Source: Ancylothrix sp036704045 (GTDB lineage: Bacteria; Cyanobacteriota; Cyanobacteriia; Cyanobacteriales; Oscillatoriaceae). From it: 64,000 bases of DNA. The translations under genes were made by a program, and so were the position numbers. Location: NCBI GenBank assembly GCA_036704045.1, contig DATNQM010000018.1:161032-225031 (forward strand), given 5' to 3'. The notes beneath the pieces were generated by a model that saw nothing but the letters and a program-made list of their open reading frames with translations, had not been told where the DNA came from and searched no databases. Every line of letters starts with the position of its first letter. The stretch's first letter is position 1. Below, piece by piece: positions 1 through 9,951 of this stretch.

Positions 1-380
1 ACAATGCTAATTTCCGCCGCTTAGATGGTGGTTTAGGCAATGATACTTTGCTGTTAGCAGGCACCGGCATAACTTTAAACCTCACCGGCACCGCAGATAA
101 TACCAAAATCGCTTCTTTTGAAACTATCGACTTAACCGGCACCGGCAATAACACCCTAACCTTAAGCTATGGCGCTTTGTTGAATTTAGTTGAAGAAACT
201 CGCGCGAATGGTGGCTTCAATCGTTTAACAGTGCGTGGTGATGCGGGAGATGTTATCACTGCCAATTTAACCGGCTTTGGTTTCACCTCATCGGTTGGTG
301 CAACTGAAACTACATACACTAAAGACAAGTTGCAGTTAGTTATCGAAAACGATGTCAATCAAACCGGTATTCTGATTTAA
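1..380 (+). CDS. C-terminal end of an RTX/FG-GAP-type giant protein (5' part outside window)
   Basis: The frame is open from base 3 and stops at 378-380, so this is the last ~125 residues of a gene that starts before the window. The visible part has a calcium-binding RTX nonapeptide (GGLGNDTL), then the segments ETIDLTGTGNNTLTL and RGDAGD. The same order and nearly the same motifs end the 1,561-residue protein encoded at 57610..62295 (minus), so the two are paralogs at least in this module. In that family the C-terminus usually carries the type I secretion signal, so this is probably an exported, calcium-binding surface or extracellular protein. A strong hairpin follows at once. What the missing N-terminal part contains is unknown. 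Confidence 0.8.
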   Translation, partial: NANFRRLDGGLGNDTLLLAGTGITLNLTGTADNTKIASFETIDLTGTGNNTLTLSYGALLNLVEETRANGGFNRLTVRGDAGDVITANLTGFGFTSSVGATETTYTKDKLQLVIENDVNQTGILI

Positions 381-384
381 TCTC

Positions 385-433
385 AAAAACCGGCTTTTTC
401 ACTTGTAAGTAAACCTTTGAGAAAGCCGGTTTC
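385..433 (+). terminator. Hairpin terminator of the RTX-type gene
   Basis: The arms aaaccggcttt (387-397) and aaagccggttt (422-432) are perfect inverted repeats five bases after the stop codon, followed by a T/C-rich tract. The arms contain the RCCGGY hexamer that is common in this genome. Confidence 0.6.
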
Positions 434-493
434 TCTCTTCAATTTTTGTGAATAAAAAAAGTTGAAAAAACCCTAATTTTTGCCAAAAATTCC

Positions 494-523
494 TTGACAA
501 TTAGCACGCGGGTGTGATAACAT
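494..523 (+). promoter_or_regulatory. Sigma70-like promoter with no obvious gene downstream
   Basis: A perfect TTGACA (494-499) is followed after 18 bases by TAACAT (518-523, 4 of 6 consensus bases). The next + strand coding region is nearly 3 kb away, so the transcript, if made, would be a short RNA ending near the inverted repeat at 618-667. Prediction from sequence only. Confidence 0.35.
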
Positions 524-617
524 AAAATCGATAAGGAAGAACTATTTAGAAAAACAAATAATTGTAGAGATCGGCATTCCAAAAGACTTATAAAATCCGA
601 AAAACCAGAATAAAGAG

Positions 618-667
618 GCGGGTTTAGCGAGAACCAAGAAAAAATAAAAAAAATCGGTTAACCCGCC
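618..667. repeat. Inverted repeat downstream of murQ
   Basis: The 7-base arms ggcgggt (618-624) and acccgcc (661-667) enclose a second short stem (aacc 633-636 with ggtt 657-660) and an A-rich loop. It lies just past the murQ stop codon, so it may end murQ transcription, or end a short + strand RNA from the promoter at 494. Which of the two cannot be decided from sequence. Confidence 0.4.
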
Positions 668-672
668 CCTAC

Positions 673-1596
673 TTATAGCTGAGATTTTTGATAACTAAGT
701 AGGGCCGGTCGAAGTTGACCTTGATTTGCATTCAGCAACTCCACACCGGCCTCCTTATCCAACCCAGTCCAGTGCATCAACAGAGCCAACTTCACCGAAC
801 GGCCACTACGCTCAAGCAAATAACCCGCATCTTCCCGACTTAACTCCGTTAAATCCACCAATATTCGTAAAGCCCGGTCGTGTAGCTTCTTATTAGTGAC
901 AGCCACATCAACCATCCGATTACCGTAAACCTTACCCAGCCTCACCATCACAGCGGTAGAAATAATATTCAAAGCCATTTTAGTAACCGTACCGGCCTTA
1001 AGCCTTGTAGAACCGGCCAAAATTTCCGGGCCCACCAACAAACGAATATCCACATGAGCCTCAGACTTAACCTGAGTAGCCGGCACACAAGCAATCAAAA
1101 CCGTACTAGCCCCCCGCGCTTTCGCCGCATTCAGGGCACCTTGAACAAAAGGAGTAGTCCCACCGGCCGTAATACCAACCACCACATCCAACTCCGTAAT
1201 GTGCCGGTGAGCAATAGCCTCCGCCCCATCCTCCGCCCGATCCTCCAAATCTTCCGAACTGCGGATTAGCGCACCGGCCCCCCCAGCAATAATACCCTGC
1301 ACCAACTCCGGCGGAGAACAGAAAGTAGGCGGACATTCCGCCGCATCCAAAACCCCCAACCGGCCAGAAGTCCCCGCACCCACATAAAACAACCGACCCC
1401 CCCGATGCAATTGATGAGCGCTAATATCAATAGCCTTAGCCAATTGTTCCTTAGCCTCAGCAATAGCCGAAAGAGTTTTAGCATCTTCAGAATTAAACAA
1501 CTCCACCAATTCCAAAGAACTAAGCTGATCAAGGTTTTGGCTATTGGGGTTAACTTGCTCAGTCAATAAATGCCCGCGTTCTTCTAAATTATTCAT
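673..1596 (-). CDS. murQ: N-acetylmuramic acid 6-phosphate etherase MurQ
   Basis: MurQ cleaves the lactyl ether of N-acetylmuramate 6-phosphate to give GlcNAc 6-phosphate and D-lactate, a cytoplasmic step of peptidoglycan recycling. The 307-residue product matches the family length and has the SIS sugar-phosphate motif GAGTSGRLGVLDAAECPPTF (about 73-92), whose Glu87 corresponds to a known catalytic glutamate, then the acidic stretch SSEDLEDRAEDG where the second catalytic glutamate lies. The frame extends upstream to 1761, but homology begins at the Met encoded at 1594-1596, preceded by aggaa about 11 bases away. It follows the DUF3110 gene by 14 bases on the same strand, so the two are probably co-transcribed. 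No anmK or muramic-acid transporter lies nearby. Confidence 0.93.
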   Translation of the reverse strand: MNNLEERGHLLTEQVNPNSQNLDQLSSLELVELFNSEDAKTLSAIAEAKEQLAKAIDISAHQLHRGGRLFYVGAGTSGRLGVLDAAECPPTFCSPPELVQGIIAGGAGALIRSSEDLEDRAEDGAEAIAHRHITELDVVVGITAGGTTPFVQGALNAAKARGASTVLIACVPATQVKSEAHVDIRLLVGPEILAGSTRLKAGTVTKMALNIISTAVMVRLGKVYGNRMVDVAVTNKKLHDRALRILVDLTELSREDAGYLLERSGRSVKLALLMHWTGLDKEAGVELLNANQGQLRPALLSYQKSQL

Positions 1597-1610
1597 TCTT
1601 ATTTCCGTTC

Positions 1611-1982
1611 CTAAAGCAGCCCTTCTAATTGCCGGCGAATCCGATCTAACTCTGATTGTGACATCTCCAAAGCTTCTCTTCGTTGCTCTTCTTCCCAGTC
1701 TGTTTGCTCCACATTTGTTTCTGGCGGCACAGCCAGAGCCCCTTCTGGCACAATTTCCCAATCATAATCCGCATTGCGACAAAATTCTTTAACTTCTTCA
1801 GCATCCACCGCCTCAACGGAAGGATTAAAAAAATCCTGAGCTTCCAAAAGGACGCCAAACCGCGTAGCATCGTCTTCTGATTCAAACATCAAAACCTTAT
1901 TGCGTTCCGAACTCAAATCCTTAAGAGTATGGATACCCTCATTTTCTGTGCCGGCATTAAACAGTAAGACAAACACTCGCAT
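1611..1982 (-). CDS. DUF3110 domain protein
   Basis: This 123-residue protein begins MRVFVLLFNAGTENEGIHTL, the hallmark of the DUF3110 family found in cyanobacteria and plastid-bearing plants; its function is unknown. It has no signal peptide or membrane segment, and its C-terminal third is charged and probably helical (EEEQRREALEMSQSELDRI). It is the first gene of an apparent two-gene unit with murQ, starting 14 bases downstream. The pairing may only reflect shared transcription and does not by itself imply a role in cell-wall recycling. Confidence 0.85.
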   Translation of the reverse strand: MRVFVLLFNAGTENEGIHTLKDLSSERNKVLMFESEDDATRFGVLLEAQDFFNPSVEAVDAEEVKEFCRNADYDWEIVPEGALAVPPETNVEQTDWEEEQRREALEMSQSELDRIRRQLEGLL

Positions 1983-2120
1983 GGTCTATAGTTTCTTCCT
2001 AAAATTTTTGGTTTTATCTTGAATCCTATCATCCAACAAGACGGCAAGTCTTCTGACCTGTCGTCGATTTTTTTGCCTTAAGACAATAATTTGAGGATTG
2101 GGGACTTACTGAAAAGTTTA

Positions 2121-2897
2121 CTAAAATACTGCCGGACTAAAATTTCCACCACCTAGACTATTTCCACTCACCCCCTGCAAAATTAGCAAAAACTCATTGG
2201 TTTCTTGTAGTTGAATAATTAAATTTCCCTGTTGGTCTCCCGTACCGGCACTGAATCTTAAATTTTCAACCGTCAGACTATCACCTAACAATATTAAATC
2301 TTGTCCTGGCCGGTAATCCGTAATTACATCAGCATCTTGCAAATTGGTACCGCCGGTAGTTCTAGCTATCACAAATCGATCTTGGCCATCGCCGCCGGTG
2401 AGAGTATCAGCCCCCAAGTTTCCCAACAAAGTATCATTCCCCTCCTCTCCTAACAAGCTATCGTTATCTTGACCACCATAAATAGAGTCATTGCCAGCCC
2501 CTCCAAACAGAGTATCCCTTTCCCGGTTGCCATTGAGATAATCATCTCCAGCGTCCCCATAAAGCGAATCATTCCCCCTTCCCCCCAAAATTGTATCTCC
2601 ATCTAAACCCCCCAAAATCGAGTCATCGTCGGCATTGCCATACAGCCAATCTAGGCCCGCCAGTCCTTCGATAGTGTCGTTTCCTCCGTATCCCAAAAGA
2701 GTATCTGCCCCAGGGGTTCCTCTGAGGGTGTCTGCTTGCTCTGTTCCCTCTATATTTCCATTATTTCCTGACCCGATAACGGCTGCGGTTCCTGAGTCTG
2801 AACCAAAAACATAGTCAGGGATATGGATAACTCCGTCATAAAAACCTTCTAGCAATTCTTCGTCTGCTACAAATTCTGGCAAAACAACGTTTGGCAT
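2121..2897 (-). CDS. Small RTX calcium-binding protein with serralysin-like C-terminus
   Basis: The 258-residue product has about ten glycine/aspartate nonapeptides of the GGxGNDxL type (roughly residues 48-170), for example GGRGNDSLYG and GGAGNDSIYG, which fold into a calcium-loaded parallel beta roll. The end (ADVITDYRPGQDLILL and what follows) resembles the C-terminal part of serralysin-type RTX proteins used for type I secretion. There is no N-terminal signal peptide and no catalytic domain; the first 45 residues are unassigned. A good ribosome site (aggag, 8 bases before ATG) supports the start. It is divergently oriented from tamB. It is probably a secreted structural or surface protein; the exporter genes are not in the window. 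Confidence 0.82.
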   Translation of the reverse strand: MPNVVLPEFVADEELLEGFYDGVIHIPDYVFGSDSGTAAVIGSGNNGNIEGTEQADTLRGTPGADTLLGYGGNDTIEGLAGLDWLYGNADDDSILGGLDGDTILGGRGNDSLYGDAGDDYLNGNRERDTLFGGAGNDSIYGGQDNDSLLGEEGNDTLLGNLGADTLTGGDGQDRFVIARTTGGTNLQDADVITDYRPGQDLILLGDSLTVENLRFSAGTGDQQGNLIIQLQETNEFLLILQGVSGNSLGGGNFSPAVF

Positions 2898-3474
2898 ATT
2901 TTTGGCTCCTAATTTTAATCTACTTTTAATTAGATTAGATCATATTTTTTCTTCCGTCTTGCTAAAGGGGATGCCAATTGCGGCGCTTCGTGCTACCCTG
3001 ACCGAGTAATATACACTGTTGACTTTGTTTTGTCTGCTACAGTTTGTTGCGGATTCTATTAAAAATATCCTTTCCTATAAATCCTTTGATATTTTTCGCT
3101 ATTTTTAGGTTTTTCTTGTATAATATCATCCCACAATAAGAATTTAGAAACTCCTAACTATGAAAAGTAATCCTCCAAATTTTCTCCGGGTTTTATGTCT
3201 GTTTAAAGTAAGCTTTTTTGAAAAAAAACTGTCAGTTAATTTTCCAAAAAATGCTATAAAAACCCTATTAATATAAATTATTTGTGTCTGGGCAATATTG
3301 ACCCTGCTTTTTTCTCCAATAAAATGCTAAAAGCGAACAAAATTAAAACTGAATCAGTCATCTGTAACACGCATTAAAAAACTTCACCCTGGTTTATCGC
3401 TTAATTGTTCTAACAACTAGGGACTAAAAAGATACGAAACTGACCTAAAAGCCAAAAAATGGTGTGAGGAAAAA
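2898..3474. other. 577-bp non-coding region between the divergent RTX gene and tamB
   Basis: AT-rich sequence with no credible coding frame. It must hold the promoters of both flanking genes. A TATAAT lies at about 3119-3124 but has no clear -35 partner. No repeat or RNA gene was recognised. Confidence 0.4.
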
Positions 3475-6400
3475 ATGACTAATTCCCCAAATTCAAGCAA
3501 CAATCAACCCCAAGAACCTCCCAGCCGGCCGAACTGGCGACGGCGTTTGAAATTTACCGGCATCGGTTTGGGTATAGCAGCCACAGCCGGAGTCACAGGC
3601 GGGGGAATTTATGGCTGGAATTTTGTTAATAATGACCTCGCGCCTTTGATAGAAAAAGAGCTTTCTCAAACTTTAAAACGTCCGGTACAACTTGGACAAG
3701 TAGAAACTTTTACTTTTAATGGTCTAGGCTTTGGCCCATCAGCGTTACCGGCTACTCCTACTGACCCGGATCGTCTTACTATTGACGCTGTTGATGTTAA
3801 ATTTAATTTACCTCAATTAATTACTACCAGAAATTTAATTCTCGATATTACTTTAATCAATCCTAATGCCTATATAGAACAAGATAAAAATGGTCAATGG
3901 GTGGAAATTCCGAAACCAGAAGAAAAAGAAGATGCAGGAGTTATTAAAACAGAAGTAGATACGGTTCGTCTGCAAAATGCGACAGTTGTTTTGTTGCCAA
4001 CTCCTCTAAGTCCAAATTCTTCATCTCCTAATCTTCCTGTTAAGTTATTTTCCCTTAACGGTCAACTACAACTACGAGATCAAAACAAACTTTATCTTTA
4101 TCAACTGGAAGGAAAACCGGCAGCAGGTGGTTCTTTTGCTATTCAAGGAGAAACACTACTTCCCGATCTTCCCACAAATTTAAAGGTTAATGCTCAAGAT
4201 TTTAACGCCTTTGATTTATATCGCTTGCTTGCCGGTACTGTTAAGCTACCTGTTGCTTTAAATGGCGGTAAAGTTGATGGAAATTTAGATATTCGCATTC
4301 GTCCTCAAGATGTGCCAGAAATTCGGGGAACAGCAAAGCTAAAATCTGTTGTTGCTAAAATTGAACCTCTGCCTAAACTTCTATCACAAACTAATGGAGA
4401 TATAGAGTTTTTAGGCAATAATTTTAATGTCAAAAATATTACAACAATTTATGGAAAAGTGCCGGCTTTGGCCAATGGGTTAGTTTCTCTTAAAGAGAAT
4501 TCTAATTTAGGAATTACAGTTAAGCCGGTGAATGTGGTTGATGCCTTAGAAACAATTGATGTTGACATTCCTTTTTCAACAGCAGGAAATGTACAGCTTG
4601 ATGTTTTAGTAAAAGGGCCCATTACTGACCCGGTTGTGGTTGGTAATGTTCGGACTCCTGATAATAATCAGTCTAAGGAACCTCCGTTAACAATTGACCG
4701 TATTGATTTAGCCAAACTAAACGCTAATTTCCAATTTTCTAAGGGAATTATTGAGTTTAAAGAAATTGATGCAACTCCTAATGCTGGGGGTAAAATTACT
4801 TCTTCTGGTACCATTAGGTTAGCTACTCCCGACCGGCCTAATTCTCTATCTTTTGGCTTTAATGCTGCCCAATTACCGGGAGATTTTTACGGCCCAGTTT
4901 ATGGAGTTTCTCCTGATATTAAAATTGGTAGCGTTTCTGCTACCGGCGAAATTGTTGGGCCGGCCGATAAGTTGCAAACTACAGTAAATTGGCAAGCGCC
5001 AGAAGCAATTTTTCCCTCTACCGGCAAGGTAATTGTTTTGGGAGAAACCATTTTATTACGCGATACGATGGCGACAGTTGCTGGAGGAACAGCGACAATT
5101 TCTGGTCAATTAGTTGATAAACAATGGCAGGCAACAATTGAACCTTTAGGTTTAAAATTAAGCCAACTTGCTCAACTCGCTAATCGTCAATTTATTAAAG
5201 ATGCTAATGCTAAAATTTCTAATACAAATATTCCTGGGCAAATTATTAGTGGTCGTTTACAACTTTCGGGCAATACTGAGGCTAATTCCCCAGAAAATAT
5301 TAACGCTAATGGCAATTTATTAATTAGTGTAGCCCAGGGTGCAGCAAGTGTTAAAACTGACATAAGTAATGGGCGATTACAAGCGATTGTTGAGCCGGTT
5401 GGTTTGGAGTTAAGCGAGTTAGCTGAGTTGGCAAATTCTTTTTCACCTCCTGGTCAACAGTTGCCTATTTCTGCCCCAGAAATTGCTAATTTACCAGTGG
5501 AATTTTTGGGCGGTGATGTGACGTTTTCTGCCCCTATTAATAATATTTCTGCCGAAACTATTACTGCTAGTAGCAATGTGCAATTAAAGGTCGCCGGTGG
5601 CGATACAACTGTCACCGGCACTCTTGAAAATGGCCAATGGCAGGCGGCTGTCCAAGGTTCCCAAATTCAAGTTAATCAATTGGTGGCAATACCGGCCAAT
5701 ATTCCCACCGGCCCTGCTACCGTTCAAGCGACTTTATCTGGTTCTACAAACAACTTGACAAATGATGCAATTCGTGTTAATGGAGTGGCGACGGTAGGAG
5801 TGGCTGGTGGGTCTGTGGATGTGCGGGATCTTCAGGTGGCCAATGGGCGATGGGCTGCAACGGTACAAGCCAATGATCTTGAACCGGGCTTTGCGGTGTC
5901 GATGGCTGGTGTGTCCGGGCAGTTGGGCCGGTTTAATGGCAATTTTGAGGTGTCAGGTAGCACTGAGGAAGTAAATATAAATAATATCCGGGTGGATGGT
6001 TCTGGAAACTTAGCAGTAGCAGATGGCAAAGCAAATGTTAAGGTAAACAGTCAAAATGGGCAAATTGTGGCACAGGTAGAAGCAGTAGAAGTGCCGGTAA
6101 ATCCGTTTTTAGGAGGGAATGTTAATCTGCCATCATCGTTGTTGGGCCGGTTTAATGGCAACTTTGATATTGCATTAAAAGCACCAAAAAATGAACAGAT
6201 TAATTTAACGGATGTCGCCATCAATGGAAGCGGCAGATTGGGGGTTGGGGAAGGTGTAGCAGATGTGACCGTTAGCACGACTGGCAACCGTTGGCAAGCA
6301 ACGGTGGCGGCAGCGGGGGTGCCGGTTCAGCCTTTGTTGCCGCCCCAGGTAGGAGAAATTGCTTCGCAGATTGGAAATTTTAGCGGCAATTTTATTTTTG

Positions 6401-9400
6401 CAGGGTTAACAAATAATTTTGATGTAACAGGAATTCGCGGGAGTGGTTCAGGAAAATTAGGCGTTGCTGGGGGAACAATTACTGCTAATAATGTGCAGTT
6501 TAATAGCGGCCGGTGGCAAGCAAATTTTGAACCAAGAGATATACAATTAAGCCGTGTTTCTAATCAGTTACGGGGCGAATTAGAAGGAAATTTGAATGCC
6601 GGTGGAAGCTTGACAGATTTAAGTATAGCAGCCATTAAAGCAGAAGGCAGAGTCAGGTTATCTGAGGGTATATCAGTTTTGAATGATTCGGTTTCATCCC
6701 TGATTGCTTGGAATGGAAAAACCTTACAAATTAAAGAAGCAAAATCAGCCCAATTAGATGCTAGTGGAGTAATAAACTTTGATACCCAAAATGTCGCAGG
6801 AATTCAAATAAATAATTTTGATTTGGATGTAGCCGCCCGAAAATTAGATTTAGGAGAATTGGCAAAATATGGGCTAAGTCTTAGCAACAATCAAACTGTT
6901 ACTTTGCCTTTAATTGCCGGAAAAACAGACTTTAATGGCAAAATTAGTGGCACTTTAAATGCTCCCAAAGTTGCGGGAAATTTGCAAGTTTATAACTTGG
7001 TACTGGATCAGATCAATTTTGAGCCGGTTTTGGCCGGTCGGCTGAATGTAGTGCCGGGGAGTGCTGTAGATTTAGAGTTAACTGGAAATCAAGACAAAAT
7101 TGCTTTAAATTTGGATAAAAATTATCTGCCAACTAATTTGTTAGTCCGCAGTGGACAGGTGTTGGCAAGTGCCACAAAAAACGGCAACCGGCTAAGATTA
7201 AATCTTGAACAATTTCCGCTAAATGCTTTGAAATTAACGCCACCAGAAATTGCCGGGCCTGGGTATGTTTCCGGGGAAGTTTCCACAAATTTAGATTTAA
7301 ACATTGGTAATGCTTTAAGTTGTAATAGTATAGATTGTGCCTTGCAAAGTTTACAGGGTGGGGGAAAAGTTGCTATTACTAACCCCCGTATTGGCTATCT
7401 AAAAGCAGATAATTTTGTGGGAGACGTTGCTGTTGGTAATGGCGTGGCAACTTTAAACCAAGGTAATTTAAAACAAGGCGAAACTGAGTATTTATTGTCA
7501 GGACGAGTAACACTGAACCTTAATCCCCAATATCAGGCAAGTGTGCAAATTAAACAAGGTCAGCTACAGCAAATTTTGACTTCTTTACAAATTTTTAGAA
7601 TTGAGGATTTTCAGCGGGGAATAACTCCACCTGAATATGCAAAAGGTGAAGAAGTAAGACCTACCGGTATCAGTGTAGAAAATCAAGATGTTCTTACTCA
7701 ATTAAGAAGATTTTTTGAAATACAAGCATTATTAGAACAGCAAAAAACTGCGCGGGAAGAGGCTTCACCGTTGCCAGATTTAGCAGATTTAAGGGGTACT
7801 TTTAGTGGCGAGATTTCCGTGAATGGTTCTCTGGCCGGTGGTTTGCAGGCGGCAAATTTTAAAGTGCAAGGTCAGGATTGGAATTGGGGCCGCTATACGG
7901 TAGATCAGGCGTTGGTCGAGGGCCGGTATCAAGAGGGAGTTGTGACCCTGTTACCGCTGCGTTTACAACGCGCTGATGGGGTGTTTGCATTTTCTGGCAC
8001 CCTCGGAGGAGAAAGGCAGTCGGGGCAGTTGCAAGTGGAAAATTTCCCGATAGAACCGCTACAGGAGTTGGTTGAAAAAATAGCTGGGGATTTGCCTGTG
8101 GATGTGACCGGCAAGTTGAATGCTAAGGCGACCATTGGCGGAAGCGTTTTTAATCCGCAGGTTGTGGGGGAGGTGTCTTTGATTTCAGGGAGTTTGAATC
8201 AAACGCCGGTAGAGAAGGCACAGGTGAGTTTTGGCCTGTCTGATTTGCGTCTGAATTTTGGTTCAACAGTGGTGGTGAGTGGCCCAGAACCGATTCAGGC
8301 AGTGGGTAGTTTGCCCTTGTTGCCTTTGCCTGGAAGAGATCAAATAAATCTTGCATTGAATGTGCAAAATGAAGGATTAGCAGTGTTAAATGTTTTGAGC
8401 AATCAGCAGTTACAATGGATTAGTGGTAAAGGTCAATTACAAGTGCGTGTAGAGGGAACTTTACAGGAACCTTTAGCAACTGGTGTGGCAGTTTTTGAAG
8501 ATGCTGTAGTTAAACCCAAATTACTACCAGAACCGCTTACCAATGTGACAGGAAGAGTGCTTTTTAATAGAGATAGAATTGCCGTTGAGGGGATTAAGGG
8601 ACAGTTTAGTAGTGGTGAAGTTTTAGCACAGGGTGTGCTGCCAATTTTTTCTCCTTTGCGAAGAAATGATCCAGATTTAAGTAATAGTTTACGGGTGAGT
8701 TTAGACCGTTTGACTGTGAATTTGAAGGGTTTATATCGCGGTGGGGTAACTGGTTTGGTGGGCATTGGTGGGACTGCTTTTAGACCCCAAATTGGCGGGA
8801 GAATTGAGCTTTCCAATGGTCAGGTTTTGTTGGCAGAAGCGGTGGCAAATCGGGCCACAGAAACGGCGGATAGTTCTGAGAGTGCCGGTGTTGAAGATCA
8901 AGGGGGTTTTGAAGTTGGTTTTAATAATTTGTTGTTGGTTTTGGGTGATGGTATTGCTATTTCTCAAGTGCCTTTATTTAATTTTATGGCGGCAGGAAAT
9001 TTACGAATTAATGGGCCTTTGTATGATTTACAACCGGCTGGAACGATTCGTTTAACACGCGGTGAAGTGAATTTATTTACTACTCAGTTTAGGTTAGCCG
9101 GTGGCTATGAACAAACAGCGACTTTTGTGCCAAATAATGGTTTAGATCCAGTTTTAGATGTGCGGTTAATTGCCTTAGTAAATGAAGTTACAGGAAGCCG
9201 ATTACCAACTTCGGCTTTTTCTAATGAAATTGCCGATAATCCTATTACCGCCTTTGGTAGTTCGCAAACTGTCCGTATTCAAGCGCGAGTAGATGGGCCG
9301 GCTAGTCAGTTAGTTAATAGTTTAGAGTTAACAAGTTCTCCTGGCAGAAGTGAGTCAGAAATTGTGGCTTTATTGGGTGGAGGTTTTGTGAATACTTTGG

Positions 9401-9741
9401 GAAGAGGTGATAGTTCTTTAGCATTAGCAAATTTGGCAGGATCAGCGCTTTTAAGTCCTATTGAATCTGCTTTGAGTCGGGCTTTAGGTTTAACTGAGTT
9501 TCGATTATTTCCAACAGTGATTACTAATGATGGTACCCAGTCTTCTACGTTGGGTTTAGCAGCAGAGGCGGGAATTGATATTACTCGTTCTCTTTCTGCT
9601 TCAGTTTTACGAATTTTGACTGATAATCAGCCTACTCAGTTTGGTTTACGTTATCGTTTTAATGATCAAACTTTGTTACGGGGTTCTACGGATTTTTCTG
9701 GTGATAGTCGGGCTACTGTTGAGTATGAATTGCGCTTTTAA
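3475..9741 (+). CDS. tamB: TamB-like translocation and assembly module protein (DUF490)
   Basis: A 2,088-residue inner-membrane-anchored periplasmic protein of the TamB/AsmA-like group, thought to form a long hydrophobic beta groove between inner and outer membrane for lipid transport or outer-membrane protein assembly. A basic segment and one transmembrane helix (about 27-48) are followed by AsmA-like sequence and long repeats of beta-strand units, several with the phrase GRFNGNF. The last ~450 residues resemble the conserved TamB/DUF490 domain, ending in a beta-rich tail with terminal Phe (VEYELRF). The start is supported by gtgaggaaaaa before ATG. Cyanobacterial members are longer than the ~1,260-residue E. 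coli protein. No Omp85/TamA gene is adjacent, so the partner must be elsewhere. Confidence 0.9.
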   Translation: MTNSPNSSNNQPQEPPSRPNWRRRLKFTGIGLGIAATAGVTGGGIYGWNFVNNDLAPLIEKELSQTLKRPVQLGQVETFTFNGLGFGPSALPATPTDPDRLTIDAVDVKFNLPQLITTRNLILDITLINPNAYIEQDKNGQWVEIPKPEEKEDAGVIKTEVDTVRLQNATVVLLPTPLSPNSSSPNLPVKLFSLNGQLQLRDQNKLYLYQLEGKPAAGGSFAIQGETLLPDLPTNLKVNAQDFNAFDLYRLLAGTVKLPVALNGGKVDGNLDIRIRPQDVPEIRGTAKLKSVVAKIEPLPKLLSQTNGDIEFLGNNFNVKNITTIYGKVPALANGLVSLKENSNLGITVKPVNVVDALETIDVDIPFSTAGNVQLDVLVKGPITDPVVVGNVRTPDNNQSKEPPLTIDRIDLAKLNANFQFSKGIIEFKEIDATPNAGGKITSSGTIRLATPDRPNSLSFGFNAAQLPGDFYGPVYGVSPDIKIGSVSATGEIVGPADKLQTTVNWQAPEAIFPSTGKVIVLGETILLRDTMATVAGGTATISGQLVDKQWQATIEPLGLKLSQLAQLANRQFIKDANAKISNTNIPGQIISGRLQLSGNTEANSPENINANGNLLISVAQGAASVKTDISNGRLQAIVEPVGLELSELAELANSFSPPGQQLPISAPEIANLPVEFLGGDVTFSAPINNISAETITASSNVQLKVAGGDTTVTGTLENGQWQAAVQGSQIQVNQLVAIPANIPTGPATVQATLSGSTNNLTNDAIRVNGVATVGVAGGSVDVRDLQVANGRWAATVQANDLEPGFAVSMAGVSGQLGRFNGNFEVSGSTEEVNINNIRVDGSGNLAVADGKANVKVNSQNGQIVAQVEAVEVPVNPFLGGNVNLPSSLLGRFNGNFDIALKAPKNEQINLTDVAINGSGRLGVGEGVADVTVSTTGNRWQATVAAAGVPVQPLLPPQVGEIASQIGNFSGNFIFAGLTNNFDVTGIRGSGSGKLGVAGGTITANNVQFNSGRWQANFEPRDIQLSRVSNQLRGELEGNLNAGGSLTDLSIAAIKAEGRVRLSEGISVLNDSVSSLIAWNGKTLQIKEAKSAQLDASGVINFDTQNVAGIQINNFDLDVAARKLDLGELAKYGLSLSNNQTVTLPLIAGKTDFNGKISGTLNAPKVAGNLQVYNLVLDQINFEPVLAGRLNVVPGSAVDLELTGNQDKIALNLDKNYLPTNLLVRSGQVLASATKNGNRLRLNLEQFPLNALKLTPPEIAGPGYVSGEVSTNLDLNIGNALSCNSIDCALQSLQGGGKVAITNPRIGYLKADNFVGDVAVGNGVATLNQGNLKQGETEYLLSGRVTLNLNPQYQASVQIKQGQLQQILTSLQIFRIEDFQRGITPPEYAKGEEVRPTGISVENQDVLTQLRRFFEIQALLEQQKTAREEASPLPDLADLRGTFSGEISVNGSLAGGLQAANFKVQGQDWNWGRYTVDQALVEGRYQEGVVTLLPLRLQRADGVFAFSGTLGGERQSGQLQVENFPIEPLQELVEKIAGDLPVDVTGKLNAKATIGGSVFNPQVVGEVSLISGSLNQTPVEKAQVSFGLSDLRLNFGSTVVVSGPEPIQAVGSLPLLPLPGRDQINLALNVQNEGLAVLNVLSNQQLQWISGKGQLQVRVEGTLQEPLATGVAVFEDAVVKPKLLPEPLTNVTGRVLFNRDRIAVEGIKGQFSSGEVLAQGVLPIFSPLRRNDPDLSNSLRVSLDRLTVNLKGLYRGGVTGLVGIGGTAFRPQIGGRIELSNGQVLLAEAVANRATETADSSESAGVEDQGGFEVGFNNLLLVLGDGIAISQVPLFNFMAAGNLRINGPLYDLQPAGTIRLTRGEVNLFTTQFRLAGGYEQTATFVPNNGLDPVLDVRLIALVNEVTGSRLPTSAFSNEIADNPITAFGSSQTVRIQARVDGPASQLVNSLELTSSPGRSESEIVALLGGGFVNTLGRGDSSLALANLAGSALLSPIESALSRALGLTEFRLFPTVITNDGTQSSTLGLAAEAGIDITRSLSASVLRILTDNQPTQFGLRYRFNDQTLLRGSTDFSGDSRATVEYELRF

Positions 9742-9856
9742 AACCTAGGTTGGGTTTGGTTACAACCTTCGCGTTTCTGCGCGTTTCACTCCACCTAAAA
9801 AGCTAAATGATAAGATTAAATATAGCGGTTTTCAATCATATCAAGTACAAAAATAA

Positions 9857-9892
9857 CCCCCCAACCTCCCTTATTAAGAGGGGCAAGGGGGG
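9857..9892. repeat. GC-rich imperfect palindrome (cyanobacterial REP-like hairpin)
   Basis: ccccccaacctccc (9857-9870) and gaggggcaagggggg (9878-9892) form a long imperfect hairpin between tamB and the Uma2 gene. A related C6/G6 hairpin sits at 41644-41671. Such elements are dispersed in filamentous cyanobacteria; here it may also stop tamB transcripts. Confidence 0.5.
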
Positions 9893-9951
9893 TCAGCAGA
9901 TAGAAAAATGCTATAAACAAGTCTGAAAAAGACAAACTAGAGGAGATTAAA

